Below, piece by piece: positions 44,301-50,799 of a stretch of 64,000 nucleotides of DNA (its first letter is position 1; each line of letters opens with the position of its first letter). Under the pieces are notes generated by a model, which saw only the letters and a list, made by a program, of their open reading frames with translations, was not told the DNA's origin and ran no database searches. The position numbers were made by a program, and so were the translations under genes. The DNA lies in the NCBI RefSeq assembly GCF_902635505.1, contig NC_045426.1, positions 670,501,087 to 670,565,086 of the forward strand, in the 5' to 3' direction. Source of the stretch: Sarcophilus harrisii (lineage: Eukaryota > Chordata > Mammalia > Dasyuromorphia > Dasyuridae).

Positions 44301-46204
44301 CGCCAGCCTGGCCGCCTGGCCTGGGCTCCAGGCGCGAGGGATCCGGCTTCCGAGTCTGTGCAGCCTGGGGGCAAACTCTCTGCAGCCCAAGGGCACCGGC
44401 GCCCCTCGAGAATCTCGGAGCCACAAGGCCCTTAGAACACTGAGTCCATTCTTCCAGTTTTGGGGGAATCTCCCTCCCCCCAGTAACCTGGACACTATTC
44501 CTGGGGGATTCGGAGCCAGCCAAACTGGACCCAGGTTGCTTAGTGACAGAAAGGTGATCCATCTCCATGGCAACCTGAGTGTGCCTTCTCCTCCTGGTGC
44601 CCTGACCTCACCCTGATCCCGTGCCAGCCCAGTGCCCACTTTGGGTGGGGCAGGGGTGCCACCCAGCGGTCGGAGCAGCAGCGGGCCCTCCCCCTGGCTT
44701 GGTTCTCTTCAGAAAAGGCCTGGGCTGGGGGCCCCCATCAAGACCTCGCTCCCTGGCTGCTGATGCTGCGGGAATTCAACACTCCCCTTCTCTGAGCCGG
44801 GCCAGGTGCCAGGGAGGCTGCTGTGCCAACCCCGGCTGCCCTGCTACACTGGCTGTGTGACTTCGGGGAGGTCACCTGCCCTCTGTAGAAAGCAGGTCTT
44901 TTATCCCGCCTCCTGTGGCCCATGGCTAGAAGGTTGTGGTGAAAATGGAAGTGATTTTAATTTTTGACTTCAGCGTTCTCAAAAAAAGATCCTTGGCTTC
45001 CAAGCTACTACTTACCTTTAGAAAATTTTGTTTAGATCTAAGGGGGCTAGAAAGTTGAGGTGAAAATGGGAGTGATTTTAATTTCTGAGTTCAGAATTCT
45101 GAAAAAAAGATCCCTGGCTTCCAAGCCACTGAGCTTTGGAGAATTTTGTTCGGAACTAAGGGGAGACAGTGTTAGAAGCTGCCAGGACCCTCTGTCATTG
45201 TGCAGTTGTGGAAACTTGGGGTGTGGAGCAGGGATGGACTGCCCAAAGCAGGGAAGAACAGAACTACCAGAGCGGGATTGTGTCTCCCAGATATTTAGTC
45301 AGATCCTTCAGGGGCCTCTTCGTTTCCTAGTCATCATCTCGGTTATCGCAGAAGAGAATCGTTCTTCCAGGTCCATATTCAAGCCTCTTGAACTTGCTAC
45401 CACTTAACCATTGGAGGGAGAAAATTAATTCTCTGGACTCCAAGGTCAGAGCTGTTGACCTTCACCAAGTGGCTCTCACTGGTACTGTTAAGAGAGGGAG
45501 ACACAGTTCTCCTCCATCCAAATGCAGGTTTATTGAACCTCTGATCTCTTTCCTTATTCCTGTAGGGCAGACTTAGTATTCCCAGCACCAGCCCTGGCTG
45601 TGTTAGTTATCCTCTGTCCCAAGGTCACTCCTCTCAGTCCTGTCTCTCTCTCCCCTCCTTGCTCCCTACAGTTGTTCACGCAGTGGACGGTGCCACGGAG
45701 AACGGTGTCCACCAGCTGAGCTCCTCGGAGGTGGACGAGCTGATCCACAAAGCTGACGAGGTGACGCTGAGCGAGGTGATGGTGACGGCAGCCCCCGAAG
45801 CCCAGGGGACCCCCGAGGCAGCCAAGCCCACCCCCCGGCGGGAGATTACGGGCGTGCAAGCGCAGCCTGGCGAGGCTGCAGCCACCGAGGCCAGTCAGGA
45901 GCAGCCGGTCACCATGATCTTCATGGGCTACCAGAATGTGGAAGATGAGGCGGAGACCAAGAAAGTCCTGGGCTTGCAGGATACCATTAAGGCCGAGCTG
46001 GTGGTGATCGAGGACCCGGCCCCCCCCAACGGGAGCGCCCAGGAGCCGTCGGCCACCGCCACCCCCTCTGCCCCGGACACCAAGGAGGAGAACCAGGCTG
46101 GGGAGAAGCCCGGCCTCCAGAGCCAGCCAGTTGATGTCACGGCCAGCGCGGACAAAGACCTGGATATGAAGAAACAGCGCTGTCGGTGTTGTTCTGTGAT
46201 GTGA
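19817..46204 (+). CDS. PALM: Paralemmin-1 gene, complete coding span (9 coding exons, 383 aa)
   Basis: Paralemmin-1 is a lipid-anchored phosphoprotein of the inner face of the plasma membrane, abundant in neurons and linked to membrane dynamics and process outgrowth (family knowledge). The coding exons are 19817-19821, 34093-34141, 36429-36509, 37163-37293, 39422-39557, 41196-41217, 41851-41913, 44163-44294 and 45672-46204. All introns are GT-AG, all phases agree, and the sum is 383 codons plus stop, against 387 in human. Residues about 8-105 form a charged coiled coil containing RRQLEDDRRQLQHLK. Residues 163-206 are the cassette with MYSVEITVEKDRVTGET. The block VTMIFMGYQNVEDEAETKK lies in the C-terminal half. 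The tail CRCCSVM gives a CaaX cysteine at 380 for prenylation and cysteines 377 and 379 as expected palmitoylation sites. I assembled the exons by eye against remembered mammalian paralemmin. Identity is very secure; exon 1 and the exon 2 boundary are the least constrained because of their size. Confidence 0.96.
20101..21930. other. Start of PALM intron 1, mostly unique and GC-rich
   Basis: No SINE or L1 was recognised for almost 2 kb apart from a MIR-like stretch at 21125-21200 (acaaggaaactgagtcaaga) and the dispersed-repeat head near 20935. Low repeat content next to a promoter fits a regulatory region, but I see no defined site. Confidence 0.4.
21940..22640 (+). repeat. Ancient dispersed repeat, long copy
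   Basis: ctctgggagcttatcatcta, gcaggtggtatctgaactgg, ggatattccaagcaaggggc and gacatgttttagaagagaat follow the same order as in the other copies. An A/C tract lies at 22352-22387. Confidence 0.5.
22641..23435. other. PALM intron 1, unique and repeat debris
   Basis: Another copy of the ancient repeat head occurs at 23135-23250 (atcaatcagcaagcaattat). Otherwise unique; no gene. Confidence 0.35.
23440..23830 (+). mobile_element. L2/CR1-like LINE 3' end
   Basis: ttccacctccaacaagacgt, aaaatgtaagcaccttgagg and ctttgtatcctcagcttcta are the familiar order of an L2-type 3' end. Ancient. Confidence 0.5.
24225..24445 (-). mobile_element. Ancient marsupial MIR/THER-like SINE
   Basis: ttgcagagcactttatgtac, ttcacagatgaggaaactga and ttgtgccatctggctgtcc, matching the copy near 10.2 kb. 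Confidence 0.5.
24470..24700 (-). mobile_element. Mar1/WSINE-type SINE
   Basis: Reverse copy: gtgtccgactcttcatggct, ttcttggcaaagatactgga, gaaactgaggcaagcagggt, ctggcactctatccacta. Confidence 0.75.
24900..25260 (+). repeat. Ancient dispersed repeat, middle part
   Basis: gtgtgttccaagcctgggga, aaggccagtctggtgaaggc and gggctttgaattccagacag match the middle of the dispersed repeat. The 144-codon reverse ORF here is within the repeat and is not coding. Confidence 0.5.
25560..25800 (+). mobile_element. MIR/THER-like SINE
   Basis: aggggcagcatcatggggag, tttcctcatctgtaaaatgg, gtgcctagtacatagtaagt; a full tRNA-to-3'-end MIR order. Confidence 0.6.
25848..26180 (-). mobile_element. L1 LINE 3' end
   Basis: attgaagctttttattttca, atggcaagtaatccaatata, cttgctgcacaagaagaatc, gatgcacactcggtccccac; L1 3' UTR and ORF2 end in reverse. 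Confidence 0.8.
26445..26495 (+). repeat. Two copies of gatgacacagataatta, 30 bp apart
   Basis: The unit at 26445-26465 recurs at 26475-26495 with one change, a small local duplication. Confidence 0.8.
26772..27022 (-). mobile_element. Mar1/WSINE-type SINE
   Basis: caccatttggggttttcttg, agttgaggaaactgaggcaa, tgaactctggaaaatgaggc and atgcactatggtcacaccta. Confidence 0.75.
27455..27575 (+). mobile_element. WALLSI-type SINE, shortened
   Basis: gggatagctagatggcactg, gttatggggatctgagttca, cactagacaagtcacttaac, ccaattgctttgcaaaaaaa. Confidence 0.7.
27822..28045 (+). mobile_element. Mar1/WSINE-type SINE
   Basis: ggggccacagtgcatcgagc, cgagttcaaatgtggcctca, gaaggaaatggcaaaccatt, cttgtcaagaaaaccccaaa and gacagaacaataa. 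Confidence 0.75.
28050..30540. other. GC-rich, repeat-poor block in PALM intron 1
   Basis: Apart from a MIR-like scrap (28380-28420) and an L2/MIR 3' scrap (30420-30490), this 2.5 kb is unique. The most GC-rich part is 29.65-30.2 kb and holds two X-box-like palindromes. An enhancer is plausible. The ORFs of 90-127 codons here have no recognisable products. Confidence 0.45.
29870..29903 (+). promoter_or_regulatory. Pair of RFX X-box-like palindromes
   Basis: GTTGTCATGGCAAT (29870-29883) and GTTGCCAGGGCACC (29890-29903) each resemble the RFX site GTTGCC-N2-GGCAAC with two and one mismatches. They lie 20 bp apart on the same face of the helix, in a GC-rich intronic block. RFX factors act in ciliated and neural cells; binding here is inferred only. 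Confidence 0.4.
30575..31520 (+). repeat. 33-bp minisatellite (about 14 units), split by an L1
   Basis: The unit starts gagctgggagggcccttaga and ends with acacaggatgtca; 33 bp, with 31-34-bp variants. Units run from about 30575 to 30761, are interrupted by an L1 insertion, and resume at 31176 to about 31520, where they degrade. Because 33 is a multiple of three, it is open in some frames without being coding. Confidence 0.9.
30762..31175 (+). mobile_element. Young L1 3'-end insertion within the minisatellite
   Basis: The L1 end (aaccaaatcatttctaatgg to ggctattaaactaaaaaata, then an (AAAT)n tail) is bracketed by the perfect 16-bp duplication agaacccaggaggtca at 30746-30761 and 31176-31191, which is itself part of a minisatellite unit. 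Only the end of ORF2 and the 3' UTR are present. Confidence 0.93.
31885..32060 (+). mobile_element. Mar1/MIR-type SINE with duplicated head
   Basis: The phrase ggagtcaggaggacctaaag (31911-31930) is repeated as ggagtcgggaggacctaagt, followed by caaatccagcctcagacact and gtgcgaccctgggcaagaaa. A short 5' duplication is present. Confidence 0.65.
32190..33580. other. PALM intron 1, mostly unique
   Basis: A single diverged copy of the minisatellite-like unit occurs at 32190-32240 (atttagaggtggaagggaac). The rest shows no repeat family or gene I recognise. Confidence 0.35.
33583..33968 (-). mobile_element. L1 LINE 3' end
   Basis: attaaagctttttattttca, gatagcaagtaacccaatat, cttgctgcacaagaaaaatg, atgcacactcagttcccaca, cattggaactggcctgaatc. 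It ends about 125 bp before PALM exon 2. Confidence 0.85.
34093..34141 (+). CDS. PALM: PALM coding exon 2
   Basis: This 49-nt exon completes Glu-2 and encodes VSVETTFQQERLQAIA, ending in phase 0. Human paralemmin-1 has VLAAETTSQQERLQAIA here, so this copy is one residue shorter. The acceptor is acag after a T-rich tract broken by four A; the donor is gtgagt at 34142. It opens the coiled-coil region. Confidence 0.93.
34245..34565 (-). mobile_element. L1 LINE 3' end
   Basis: catttttataagactttgta, ttcaatatgtgtattccttt, cgtaa-type 3' UTR end missing; ggatgcagatggcattttcg and gaattgtcttgaatcgctgc. It begins about 100 bp after PALM exon 2, so that exon is tightly flanked by L1 on both sides. Confidence 0.8.
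34566..36120. other. PALM intron 2, unique sequence with AT-rich and MIR-like parts
   Basis: AT-rich (taatata)n-like stretch at 34665-34725 and 34995-35055; MIR-like SINE at 35365-35490 (gtttgcatcatggctgggcc); possible L1 tail at 35745-35892. No exon recognised. Confidence 0.4.
36134..36365 (+). mobile_element. WALLSI-type SINE with 100-bp purine tail, 50 bp before exon 3
   Basis: The SINE body 36134-36262 (agcaccagccctgaagtcag to gccccaattgcctcagc) is followed by a GGAA/GAAA-rich tail. Flanks agaaagtaagtgt (36123-36135) and agaaaataagtgt (36366-36378) are a 13-bp target-site duplication with one mismatch. PALM exon 3 begins at 36429. Confidence 0.9.
36429..36509 (+). CDS. PALM: PALM coding exon 3
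   Basis: An 81-nt, phase 0-0 exon encoding EKRKRQTEIENKRRQLEDD and then RRQLQHLK, the most conserved part of the paralemmin coiled coil. The acceptor is tattccttag and the donor gtacct. A SINE with a purine-rich tail ends about 50 nt upstream, so the acceptor region has been squeezed against a repeat. Because the exon is symmetrical, skipping it would keep frame but remove 27 coiled-coil residues. Confidence 0.97.
36655..36910 (-). mobile_element. L1 LINE 3' end
   Basis: gcaaaggcagtttttcacat, ccttgtgttccgttggatta, cagcagataatccaatatat, acatgctgcacaagaaaaaa; 3' UTR only. Confidence 0.75.
36911..37162. other. End of PALM intron 3
   Basis: Unique sequence; pyrimidine tract and acceptor gtctccacag at the end. 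Confidence 0.5.
37163..37293 (+). CDS. PALM: PALM coding exon 4
   Basis: A 131-nt exon encoding SKALRERWLLEGAPPTDSQE followed by DEVMKKQMQEDEQKVKQLED and SIL, ending with two bases of an Arg codon. It continues the coiled coil; KALRERWLLEG is a paralemmin family signature. The acceptor is gtctccacag; the donor is gtgggg, a weaker but acceptable site. Confidence 0.97.
37998..38345 (-). mobile_element. Rearranged L1 3' end with triplicated terminus and C17 run
   Basis: The L1 terminus tttttatttttcaaaatata is repeated near 38010, 38068 and 38142, with further partial copies at 38170. A plus-strand SINE end (cgcctcagcaaaaaaaa, 38081-38101) is embedded. A C17 run lies at 38264-38280, before cattacacaaaacgtgcaat. 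Confidence 0.7.
38355..39421. other. PALM intron 4, mostly unique
   Basis: L2/MIR 3' scrap at 38385-38425 (cttagcacagtgcctggcac), (GAT/AAT)n at 38575-38600, MIR debris at 39240-39310. No additional exon recognised. Confidence 0.4.
39422..39557 (+). CDS. PALM: PALM coding exon 5
   Basis: A 136-nt exon that finishes the coiled coil (LETELEVLETGDSAPVTKEN) and enters a Pro/Ser/Glu/Lys-rich linker (SAPAPSPVKEERKEEKILNS). It ends in phase 0. The acceptor is tcctaccctag and the donor gtgagg. The human counterpart is slightly longer in the Ala/Pro-rich part, which accounts for some of the length difference from the 387-residue human protein. Confidence 0.96.
39558..40249. other. PALM intron 5, unique sequence
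   Basis: Unique sequence, GC-moderate until about 40000 then AT-rich with a short (AT)n at 40086-40112. No exon recognised. Confidence 0.4.
40263..40805 (-). mobile_element. L1 LINE 3' end with 13-bp target-site duplication
   Basis: The full L1 3' UTR in reverse (atagccttttatttacaggt, gatggcaggatgaccagtag, ggtttttagtcatctcccag) ends in ORF2. The duplication ctaacagccaatt lies at 40250-40262 and 40806-40818. It is in PALM intron 5. Confidence 0.93.
40819..41195. other. End of PALM intron 5
   Basis: An A-rich (aataaaac)n stretch at 40908-40950, then unique GC-rich sequence to the exon 6 acceptor. Confidence 0.4.
41196..41217 (+). CDS. PALM: PALM coding exon 6 (22-nt microexon)
   Basis: Only 22 nt, encoding TPVASPR plus one base; human has TPVGTPK at this place. 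The acceptor is cttcacttgcag after a good pyrimidine tract; the donor is gtgagt at 41218. It is not a multiple of three, so skipping it would shift frame. Runs of 19 and 33 G begin 64 nt downstream of the donor. Confidence 0.92.
41282..41341 (+). repeat. G19 and G33 homopolymer runs just downstream of microexon 6
   Basis: Two very long G runs (41282-41300 and 41309-41341) are separated by agagggtt. On RNA such runs would form G-quadruplexes or bind hnRNP F/H, which are known to act on nearby donors. The exact length may be a sequencing or assembly estimate. Confidence 0.85.
41851..41913 (+). CDS. PALM: PALM coding exon 7
   Basis: A 63-nt exon encoding EKKIITSSPMKVVEGTEMMK and the first base of an Ala codon. 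It corresponds to human DKRVSNTPLRTVDGSPMMKA, including the SPM and MMKA landmarks. The acceptor is tcctgagcag, the donor gtgggt. It ends in phase 1 and is compatible with both exon 8 and exon 9. Confidence 0.94.
41914..42940. other. Start of PALM intron 7, GC-rich and unique
   Basis: About 1 kb of unique GC-rich sequence. Overlapping ORFs of up to 134 codons in several frames reflect base composition; none resembles a known product. Confidence 0.4.
42945..43098 (-). mobile_element. WALLSI-type SINE
   Basis: T-rich tail, then gctgaggcaattggggttaa, ggtcacacagctgggaagtg, gggtcctgctgacctcaggg. The far end is diverged. Confidence 0.85.
43300..43402 (+). mobile_element. L2-like LINE 3' end
   Basis: agattataagctctttcgga, gtatagtgcctggtacacgt and taataaatgttggttgattg. 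Confidence 0.5.
43403..44162. other. End of PALM intron 7
   Basis: MIR-like debris at 43735-43800, then unique GC-rich sequence up to the exon 8 acceptor. The 277-codon reverse ORF (43806-44639) crosses exon 8 and is a GC-rich shadow. Confidence 0.4.
44163..44294 (+). CDS. PALM: PALM coding exon 8 (132-nt cassette exon)
   Basis: This exon encodes AMYSVEITVEKDRVTGETKV, LSSTTLPPQEPFLQGVKVYE and DEMK, 44 residues. It is phase 1-1 and exactly 132 nt, so skipping it keeps frame. In other mammals this same exon is alternatively spliced in paralemmin-1, giving isoforms with and without the segment (established). The acceptor is tttgtgtctcag and the donor gtagga, which is not a consensus donor and fits regulated use. 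Confidence 0.96.
44535..44574 (+). promoter_or_regulatory. Two X-box-like sites in PALM intron 8
   Basis: GTTGCTTAGTGAC (44535-44547) and ATCTCCATGGCAAC (44561-44574) each carry one good RFX half-site. They are weaker than the pair at 29.87 kb. Speculative. Confidence 0.22.
44924..45163 (+). repeat. Two-copy tandem duplication, 121-bp period, in PALM intron 8
   Basis: Copy 1 (44924-45044) and copy 2 (45045-45163) both start ggctagaa(g/a)gttg and share gaaaatgg, agtgattttaattt, aaaaaaagatcc and tggcttccaagc in the same order. Identity by eye is roughly 80-85 percent. Confidence 0.88.
45672..46204 (+). CDS. PALM: PALM coding exon 9 (C-terminal half and lipidation signal)
   Basis: The last coding exon supplies residues 207-383: VVHAVDGATENGVHQLSSSE, VDELIHKADEVTLSEVMVTA, a Pro/Ala/Glu-rich linker, REITGVQAQPGEAA, VTMIFMGYQNVEDEAETKKV, LGLQDTIKAELVVIED, a PNGSA-containing linker and LDMKKQRCRCCSVM. 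CSVM is a CaaX box; Met at the last position normally favours farnesylation. The acceptor is tccctacag after a strong pyrimidine tract. The reverse strand also stays open here for 264 codons, an effect of high GC content. Confidence 0.98.
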
Positions 46205-46404
46205 GGCCCCCGGGGCCTGTCCCCTGGCCCCGATGCCGCCTTCGAGCCACTCTGTGCCGTACCCTGCTGGCCAAACTGCCACGGCCCAGCGCCCTCCCAC
46301 CCACCCGGACGACAGCGCCCTCACACTCACACTCACACTCTCACACACACAGTTTCACTGACATGGACGGCTCCCGTTTCCCTGCAACAACATCCATGTC
46401 CAGG

Positions 46405-46410
46405 AATAAA
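46405..46410 (+). terminator. PALM: AATAAA, proximal poly(A) signal candidate of PALM
   Basis: An AATAAA about 200 nt after the stop codon (caggaataaatgtccc), followed by a T/C-rich then CA-rich stretch. It would give a very short 3' UTR. It could be a minor proximal site. Confidence 0.35.
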
Positions 46411-46530
46411 TGTCCCTGCCCCCTTGCACACACCGAGACATAGAGATGGATGCCCAAGAACTCTGACAGAGACGCTCCCCTTCGGTCGCACTGAGGAACA
46501 TTGTACGCAGGGACCCAGGACTAGATCACA

Positions 46531-46690
46531 CAGACGTACAGCGATCTCTCTCACACACGGACATACAACGATCTTTCTCACACGGACGTACAACGATCTC
46601 TCTCACACACAGACACACGGACGCGCTTTAGACACACAGACAAGGGCATCCACACGGACACACAGACATCCAGACAGACCGATTCAACGA
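46531..46690 (+). repeat. Minisatellite in PALM 3' UTR (26-28 bp units, then CA/GA-rich)
   Basis: Three adjacent degenerate units starting near 46531, 46558 and 46583 share the core acgtacaacgatctctctca. They continue into an acacacggac/acagacatcc low-complexity tract. A shorter (CACTCA)n tract lies at 46320-46352. Confidence 0.75.
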
Positions 46691-48496
46691 CACGGGCCCC
46701 TAGCTGCAGTTCTTTCCCCTCCTTCATTAACAAGGACGTGGCTGTGCGGTTTGTAAGGAGTCCCCCACCCTGCGCCTGAGCCCTCCCGGGCCATCACAAC
46801 CTGGGCCCGCCTTCCGCCGCGGGGGGCACGCAGGCCTGCGGGAGGACTCGGGCCTGTGGGAGGGCTTGGGGCGTCTCCTTTTCTGTCCCGAGTGCTGCCC
46901 TCAGAGGCAGAAGATGCGGGCTCCGAGCCCGGCTCTGCTACTTAATCTGGGACTTTCAGCAAGTGGCCTCCCCCAGCCTCGGTTAATGGAGAATGAGGCC
47001 CTGGGGGAGGCGGCCTTCCAGCTCTAGATCTCTGGTTCTGTCCTTGGAGGAAGACGGATGGGTCGAGTCTCTCCCACCTGTCCCACGCAGGGGAGGGCCC
47101 TGGAGGGATGGAGGCCATAGAAGCATCCAGCTGGCTCTGAGAGGCGACCCCGTTGGGAGGCTGTCCCCAGCTCTGTTGCTCTGAATGGATCAGCACTTGG
47201 CAGTGGGGGCTTCCTCCCAGGGTCCCCCGGAGCTCCTGAAGAGCTAGTCTTACTTGGTCCTGCTTATTGGGGGGGGGAAGCAGAACTTTCTGGCACTTGT
47301 GAACCCGGAACCAGCGGAGGAAGGCGAGGTGAACCAGAGCTGAGACTGCAGGAAGCTGCGAGTGATGGGGAAGGGTTCTTCCTTAGACACGCTCCTGGCA
47401 TGGACTGGGGGGGGGTCTGTTTGTTCAGTGAAAATGGTCCCCTTTCCTCGGCCTTGGTGGAGAGACTCCCAGAGCTTTCACTGTCTTGAATTTTGTGTGG
47501 TAAACTTTTGCTCTAGAATGTAGGGACATTGTTGGAGATGCTGCTCTGAACTTGGGCCCTCTTCAGGTACAGAGGCTGGGTCTAGAACCCGCTGACGAGC
47601 TCCGTGTGGGAGTCCACTCCCCACAGGGGATAAGACCCAGGCCTTCCAGGGGCGGGCTGCTGAGGTGATCAGCTTGGACCCAGCCTGTCCTCAAATGCTA
47701 GGGACCAGATTAGGGTGAGCCAGGTGCAGTTGGGATGCGGGAAAGCCCCCCTGCAGTACACCTCGGTGGCACTGGGAGCCCCTTCCTCTTCAGAGGAAGC
47801 AGAAGGTTTGGGCGACTTCTCGCTAGAGGCTCTTTGTGGACGTGGGTGCCCTAGCATGCTTCTCCCCAGCTGACCATCCCCCTCCGCCCCTTGATCCCCT
47901 GGGCCCTCTCCATCTGGTGCTTCTCTCTTTGGCTGAGCCAGGCCCGGGGTAGGAGGGGACTTGATTGGAACTTGCCAGAGACTGCCCCGTTTCCCTCCTG
48001 TGCCATCTTCTATCTGCTCTGCCGGCCAGCTTGGGTTTGCTAGGGAACACAAGCATGTCCCCTCGCCCTTGGCCCAGAGCGGTCTAGCAAGACCTGAAGT
48101 CTTGGAGCTGGGCCCTCACTCGCAGGGCCCAGGGCCAGGCCCAGGCCCAGATGCTCTCAGTAAGCCCTTCTCTGGAGCAGTCTGGCCCGTCTCCCTCTCC
48201 TGGCCCAACAGCCCAGCTCTCACTGGGCTTGCTTCTGGATCAGGCCATGTCCCTGAGGGCCAATCCTGGCCGGCTTTTGGTCATTTCTTTAGTGGACCAC
48301 GGAGCATGGGGACAAAGCCACCCCCCCATCCCTGCTATTGCCCGAGCTACACTACCAGGAGGAGCACCCCTTCCACGCCCATGACTCCCTGGTCCAGTAG
48401 TCCCCAGTTTTGTGAATTCTAAAAGCTACAGGCTAGACCTCGGTGCCCAGGAAAATTGTGTTCTAGGGAGTGTGGAAGTGCTTAGAAAGGGAAGTC

Positions 48497-48502
48497 AATA
48501 AA
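48497..48502 (+). terminator. PALM: AATAAA, middle poly(A) signal candidate of PALM
   Basis: The sequence gtcaataaagtggtggtcac has an AATAAA with GU-rich sequence directly after it, the normal arrangement for cleavage and polyadenylation. It would give a 3' UTR of about 2.3 kb. Confidence 0.5.
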
Positions 48503-49389
48503 GTGGTGGTCACTGGGAGCCAGCATGAGTCCAGCAAGATGAAGTCTGGCCTTTCCTTCTTTGATAGAGTTGTTACTGGATGGGTTTGAGATCTCCCTTA
48601 ACCATGCTGGTTTGGCAGTCCTGACTGGTGTCCCATGTGGTATGAGTAGGGTAACATAAGGATTTCAATACTTAGTGATATTTTTCCCTCCAAAATATTA
48701 AATATGAAATTATGTATGTACCCGGGATACTTGTGTGGCAGTTTTTCAGTATGAAAATGGACATCATTTCCTCTTATTCTGATCCGGTATTTTCCTCACT
48801 GCTGCCACCGTCTCCCCCCTTTCCCAATTCTGGATATGTGCTAGAAACATTGCCCCCCACCCCCAAATGCTTAGAGCCATCTCTCGAACCCAAAGGTGTC
48901 TGGTAATGAGTTTGGGTGCCCTCTTCACACACATTGAAATGTATACACATACATGCTTGTGTGCACACACGCCTCTACCCCGATCCATGCTGGCTTTGAC
49001 CTTCCCACCCCCGGCTCAGTGCCATTGATTGGCCCAGCCCCTGGGGGCCAGCATGGCCAGGCAGGTCCCTGGTATGGGAGGGGTACAGCACCCCCAATGC
49101 CTTTCTGCTCCCCCATCATGGCCTGGAGACCAGAGCAGGGAGGGAAGGTGTGGGCGCCCTTGCACCTCCCTTCCTTGCTTATTCTCTCATTCCAGCCAGT
49201 TGTGCCCCTCCCCAAGGTCTGCCCCAAATTTCTGCCCTTTGTGCCTCCCATAAGTGTCCTTCCTTATCTCTACCCTCTTTCAGTGAAAAGGCCCTTATGA
49301 GTTCCATTCACTGTTTGTAATGACAAAAGTACCCCCCAAAATCAGTCTTTTTCTTCCTCTCTCTCCCCCCTTCCCCCTTTGGAGATGCA

Positions 49390-49395
49390 AATAAA
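49390..49395 (+). terminator. PALM: AATAAA, distal poly(A) signal candidate of PALM
   Basis: The sequence gcaaataaacagtgtgaaca carries the hexamer with a GUGUG element about 5 nt downstream. Upstream DNA from 48.5 kb remains repeat-free. It would give a 3' UTR of about 3.2 kb and is my preferred gene end. Confidence 0.55.
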
Positions 49396-49415
49396 CAGTG
49401 TGAACAGCCTGCCCC

Positions 49416-50642
49416 TACCAGCTTCCCGGATCTCTTTCTTGGGAGGGTTAAAATCTGGAAGAGCTTCCTGAAGGAGGTGGCCCCTCGGGCACCTCTTACC
49501 TGGGCCCCGGGCTGGGGTGTGTCCATAGGGAGCCCTGGTGATTAAGTCATAAAAAGAGGTGGCTGATGGTTAGAGTTGCTGACGCAGGATCCATGTGGCT
49601 TTTTATGCCCCACTTCCTGTCTTCCTCCAGGATCCCAAAGGGAGCCTTGGGCCAGGCCCTTTGGGGACTCCTTTTTCCAGGTGGGAGCTGGGCACAGGTG
49701 TGGAGCACTTAGAACGGCTCCAGCTTATGCCCAGCCTGGGAAGACTCCCCTCCAAGACAGGTGAGTCTGAACCCGAGCCATGAATTCCAAATTCCCTTCT
49801 CCCCTGCTCAAGGCAAAGCCCTCCCCGAGGCCTGGTAGCATTGGCAGTTGGGGGGAACATGAAGAGGGTCTTCCTTAATTTATCCTTAACTTTCCCTCGG
49901 TTGGTCCTCAATATGATCTGGAGATTCCAGATGGAGGACGTGCTCCTGGGCCCATCCAGGGTCCTGTCTGGATTCCATATGGGGATCTTCATCCCCCCCC
50001 CCCAGCTCCTTCCTTGCAGCTTTCCTGCCTAGGATATACCCTTACCTGGTTGCTATGGGGAGAGGAACACCTCAGTTCCTGTTTTGTAGGGAAAAGGGGC
50101 TGGTGGAGTTATATGGGAAAAAAGTGGCTGAGTTCAACTGGTGGAGAAAACCTGGGAGAAAAGGGGTCTAAGGATCCTTCTAACCAGAGGCTTTTAGGGA
50201 AGCTGTTCTGGCGATGACAGGAGAGAAGGGGGACGGTCTTGATTAGACTCGTCCAAGTGGGACTGGGGGCTGAGGCAAAGCTAAAGACATGGGCTCAGGG
50301 TGAGAGCAAATTATATAGAGCTTTAGCTTTGGTCATAGGTTTGGAGTTTGAAGGTCAACTAGTGCAGTCCCCTGGTTCTCTAGATGTGGAAACGCCCAGA
50401 GAGGGGAGGCGGGTGCCTCTTTGCAGAAGAGCTAGACAAGTTGCCCTAGGAGTAATTCCTTCTCGCTTTGGGAGTCTAAGCAGCCCTTTGCACTGGTCCC
50501 TTTTTTTTGGGTCTCCTCAGATTGGCCATTCCTTCCATCCTGAATCATTGGGGTACCATGTGTGGGGTAAGGATCAAGGAGCCAGTTTCCTATGATTGAT
50601 GGTGGTGGGGAAAGTGAGGAGATAATAGAAAAGATCCCTCAA
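49416..50642. other. Intergenic downstream of PALM, unique
   Basis: Unique sequence without recognised repeats, apart from a MIR-like scrap near 50380-50450. No gene signal beyond short ORFs. Confidence 0.4.
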
Positions 50643-50799
50643 GGGGCAGCTAGTTGGTGCAGAGGATAGAACACTAGCCCTGAAGTCGTAAGGATTTGAG
50701 TTCAAATCCAGCCTCAGCCACTTTAACCTTCCTGGGCAAGTCACTTAACCCCAATTGCCTCAGGGGAAAGAAAAGACCCCCCCCCCCCCCCCCCCCCCC
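50643..50799 (+). mobile_element. WALLSI-type SINE ending in a C23 run
   Basis: ggggcagctagttggtgcag, ttgagttcaaatccagcctc, ctgggcaagtcacttaaccc, caattgcctcagggg, then gaaaaga and 23 C at 50777-50799. Confidence 0.85.

Larger units (their letters stand above)
46205..49415 (+). other. PALM: PALM 3' UTR (probable extent)
   Basis: Downstream of the stop the sequence is almost free of SINE and L1 copies for over 3 kb, unlike the flanks, and contains three AATAAA hexamers. A short GC-rich stretch (46.75-47.6 kb) follows a CA/GA-rich minisatellite. I infer that most of this is 3' UTR ending near 48520 or 49415. The antisense and sense ORFs of up to 150 codons in it have no recognisable similarity and are taken as chance. 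Confidence 0.6.

Noticed and set aside
43806-44639. 277-codon reverse-strand ORF
   Set aside because: It runs antisense across PALM exon 8 in GC-rich DNA and has no similarity to a known protein.
45554-46348. 264-codon reverse-strand ORF
   Set aside because: It is the mirror of PALM exon 9; the plus strand is the real gene by clear paralemmin similarity.
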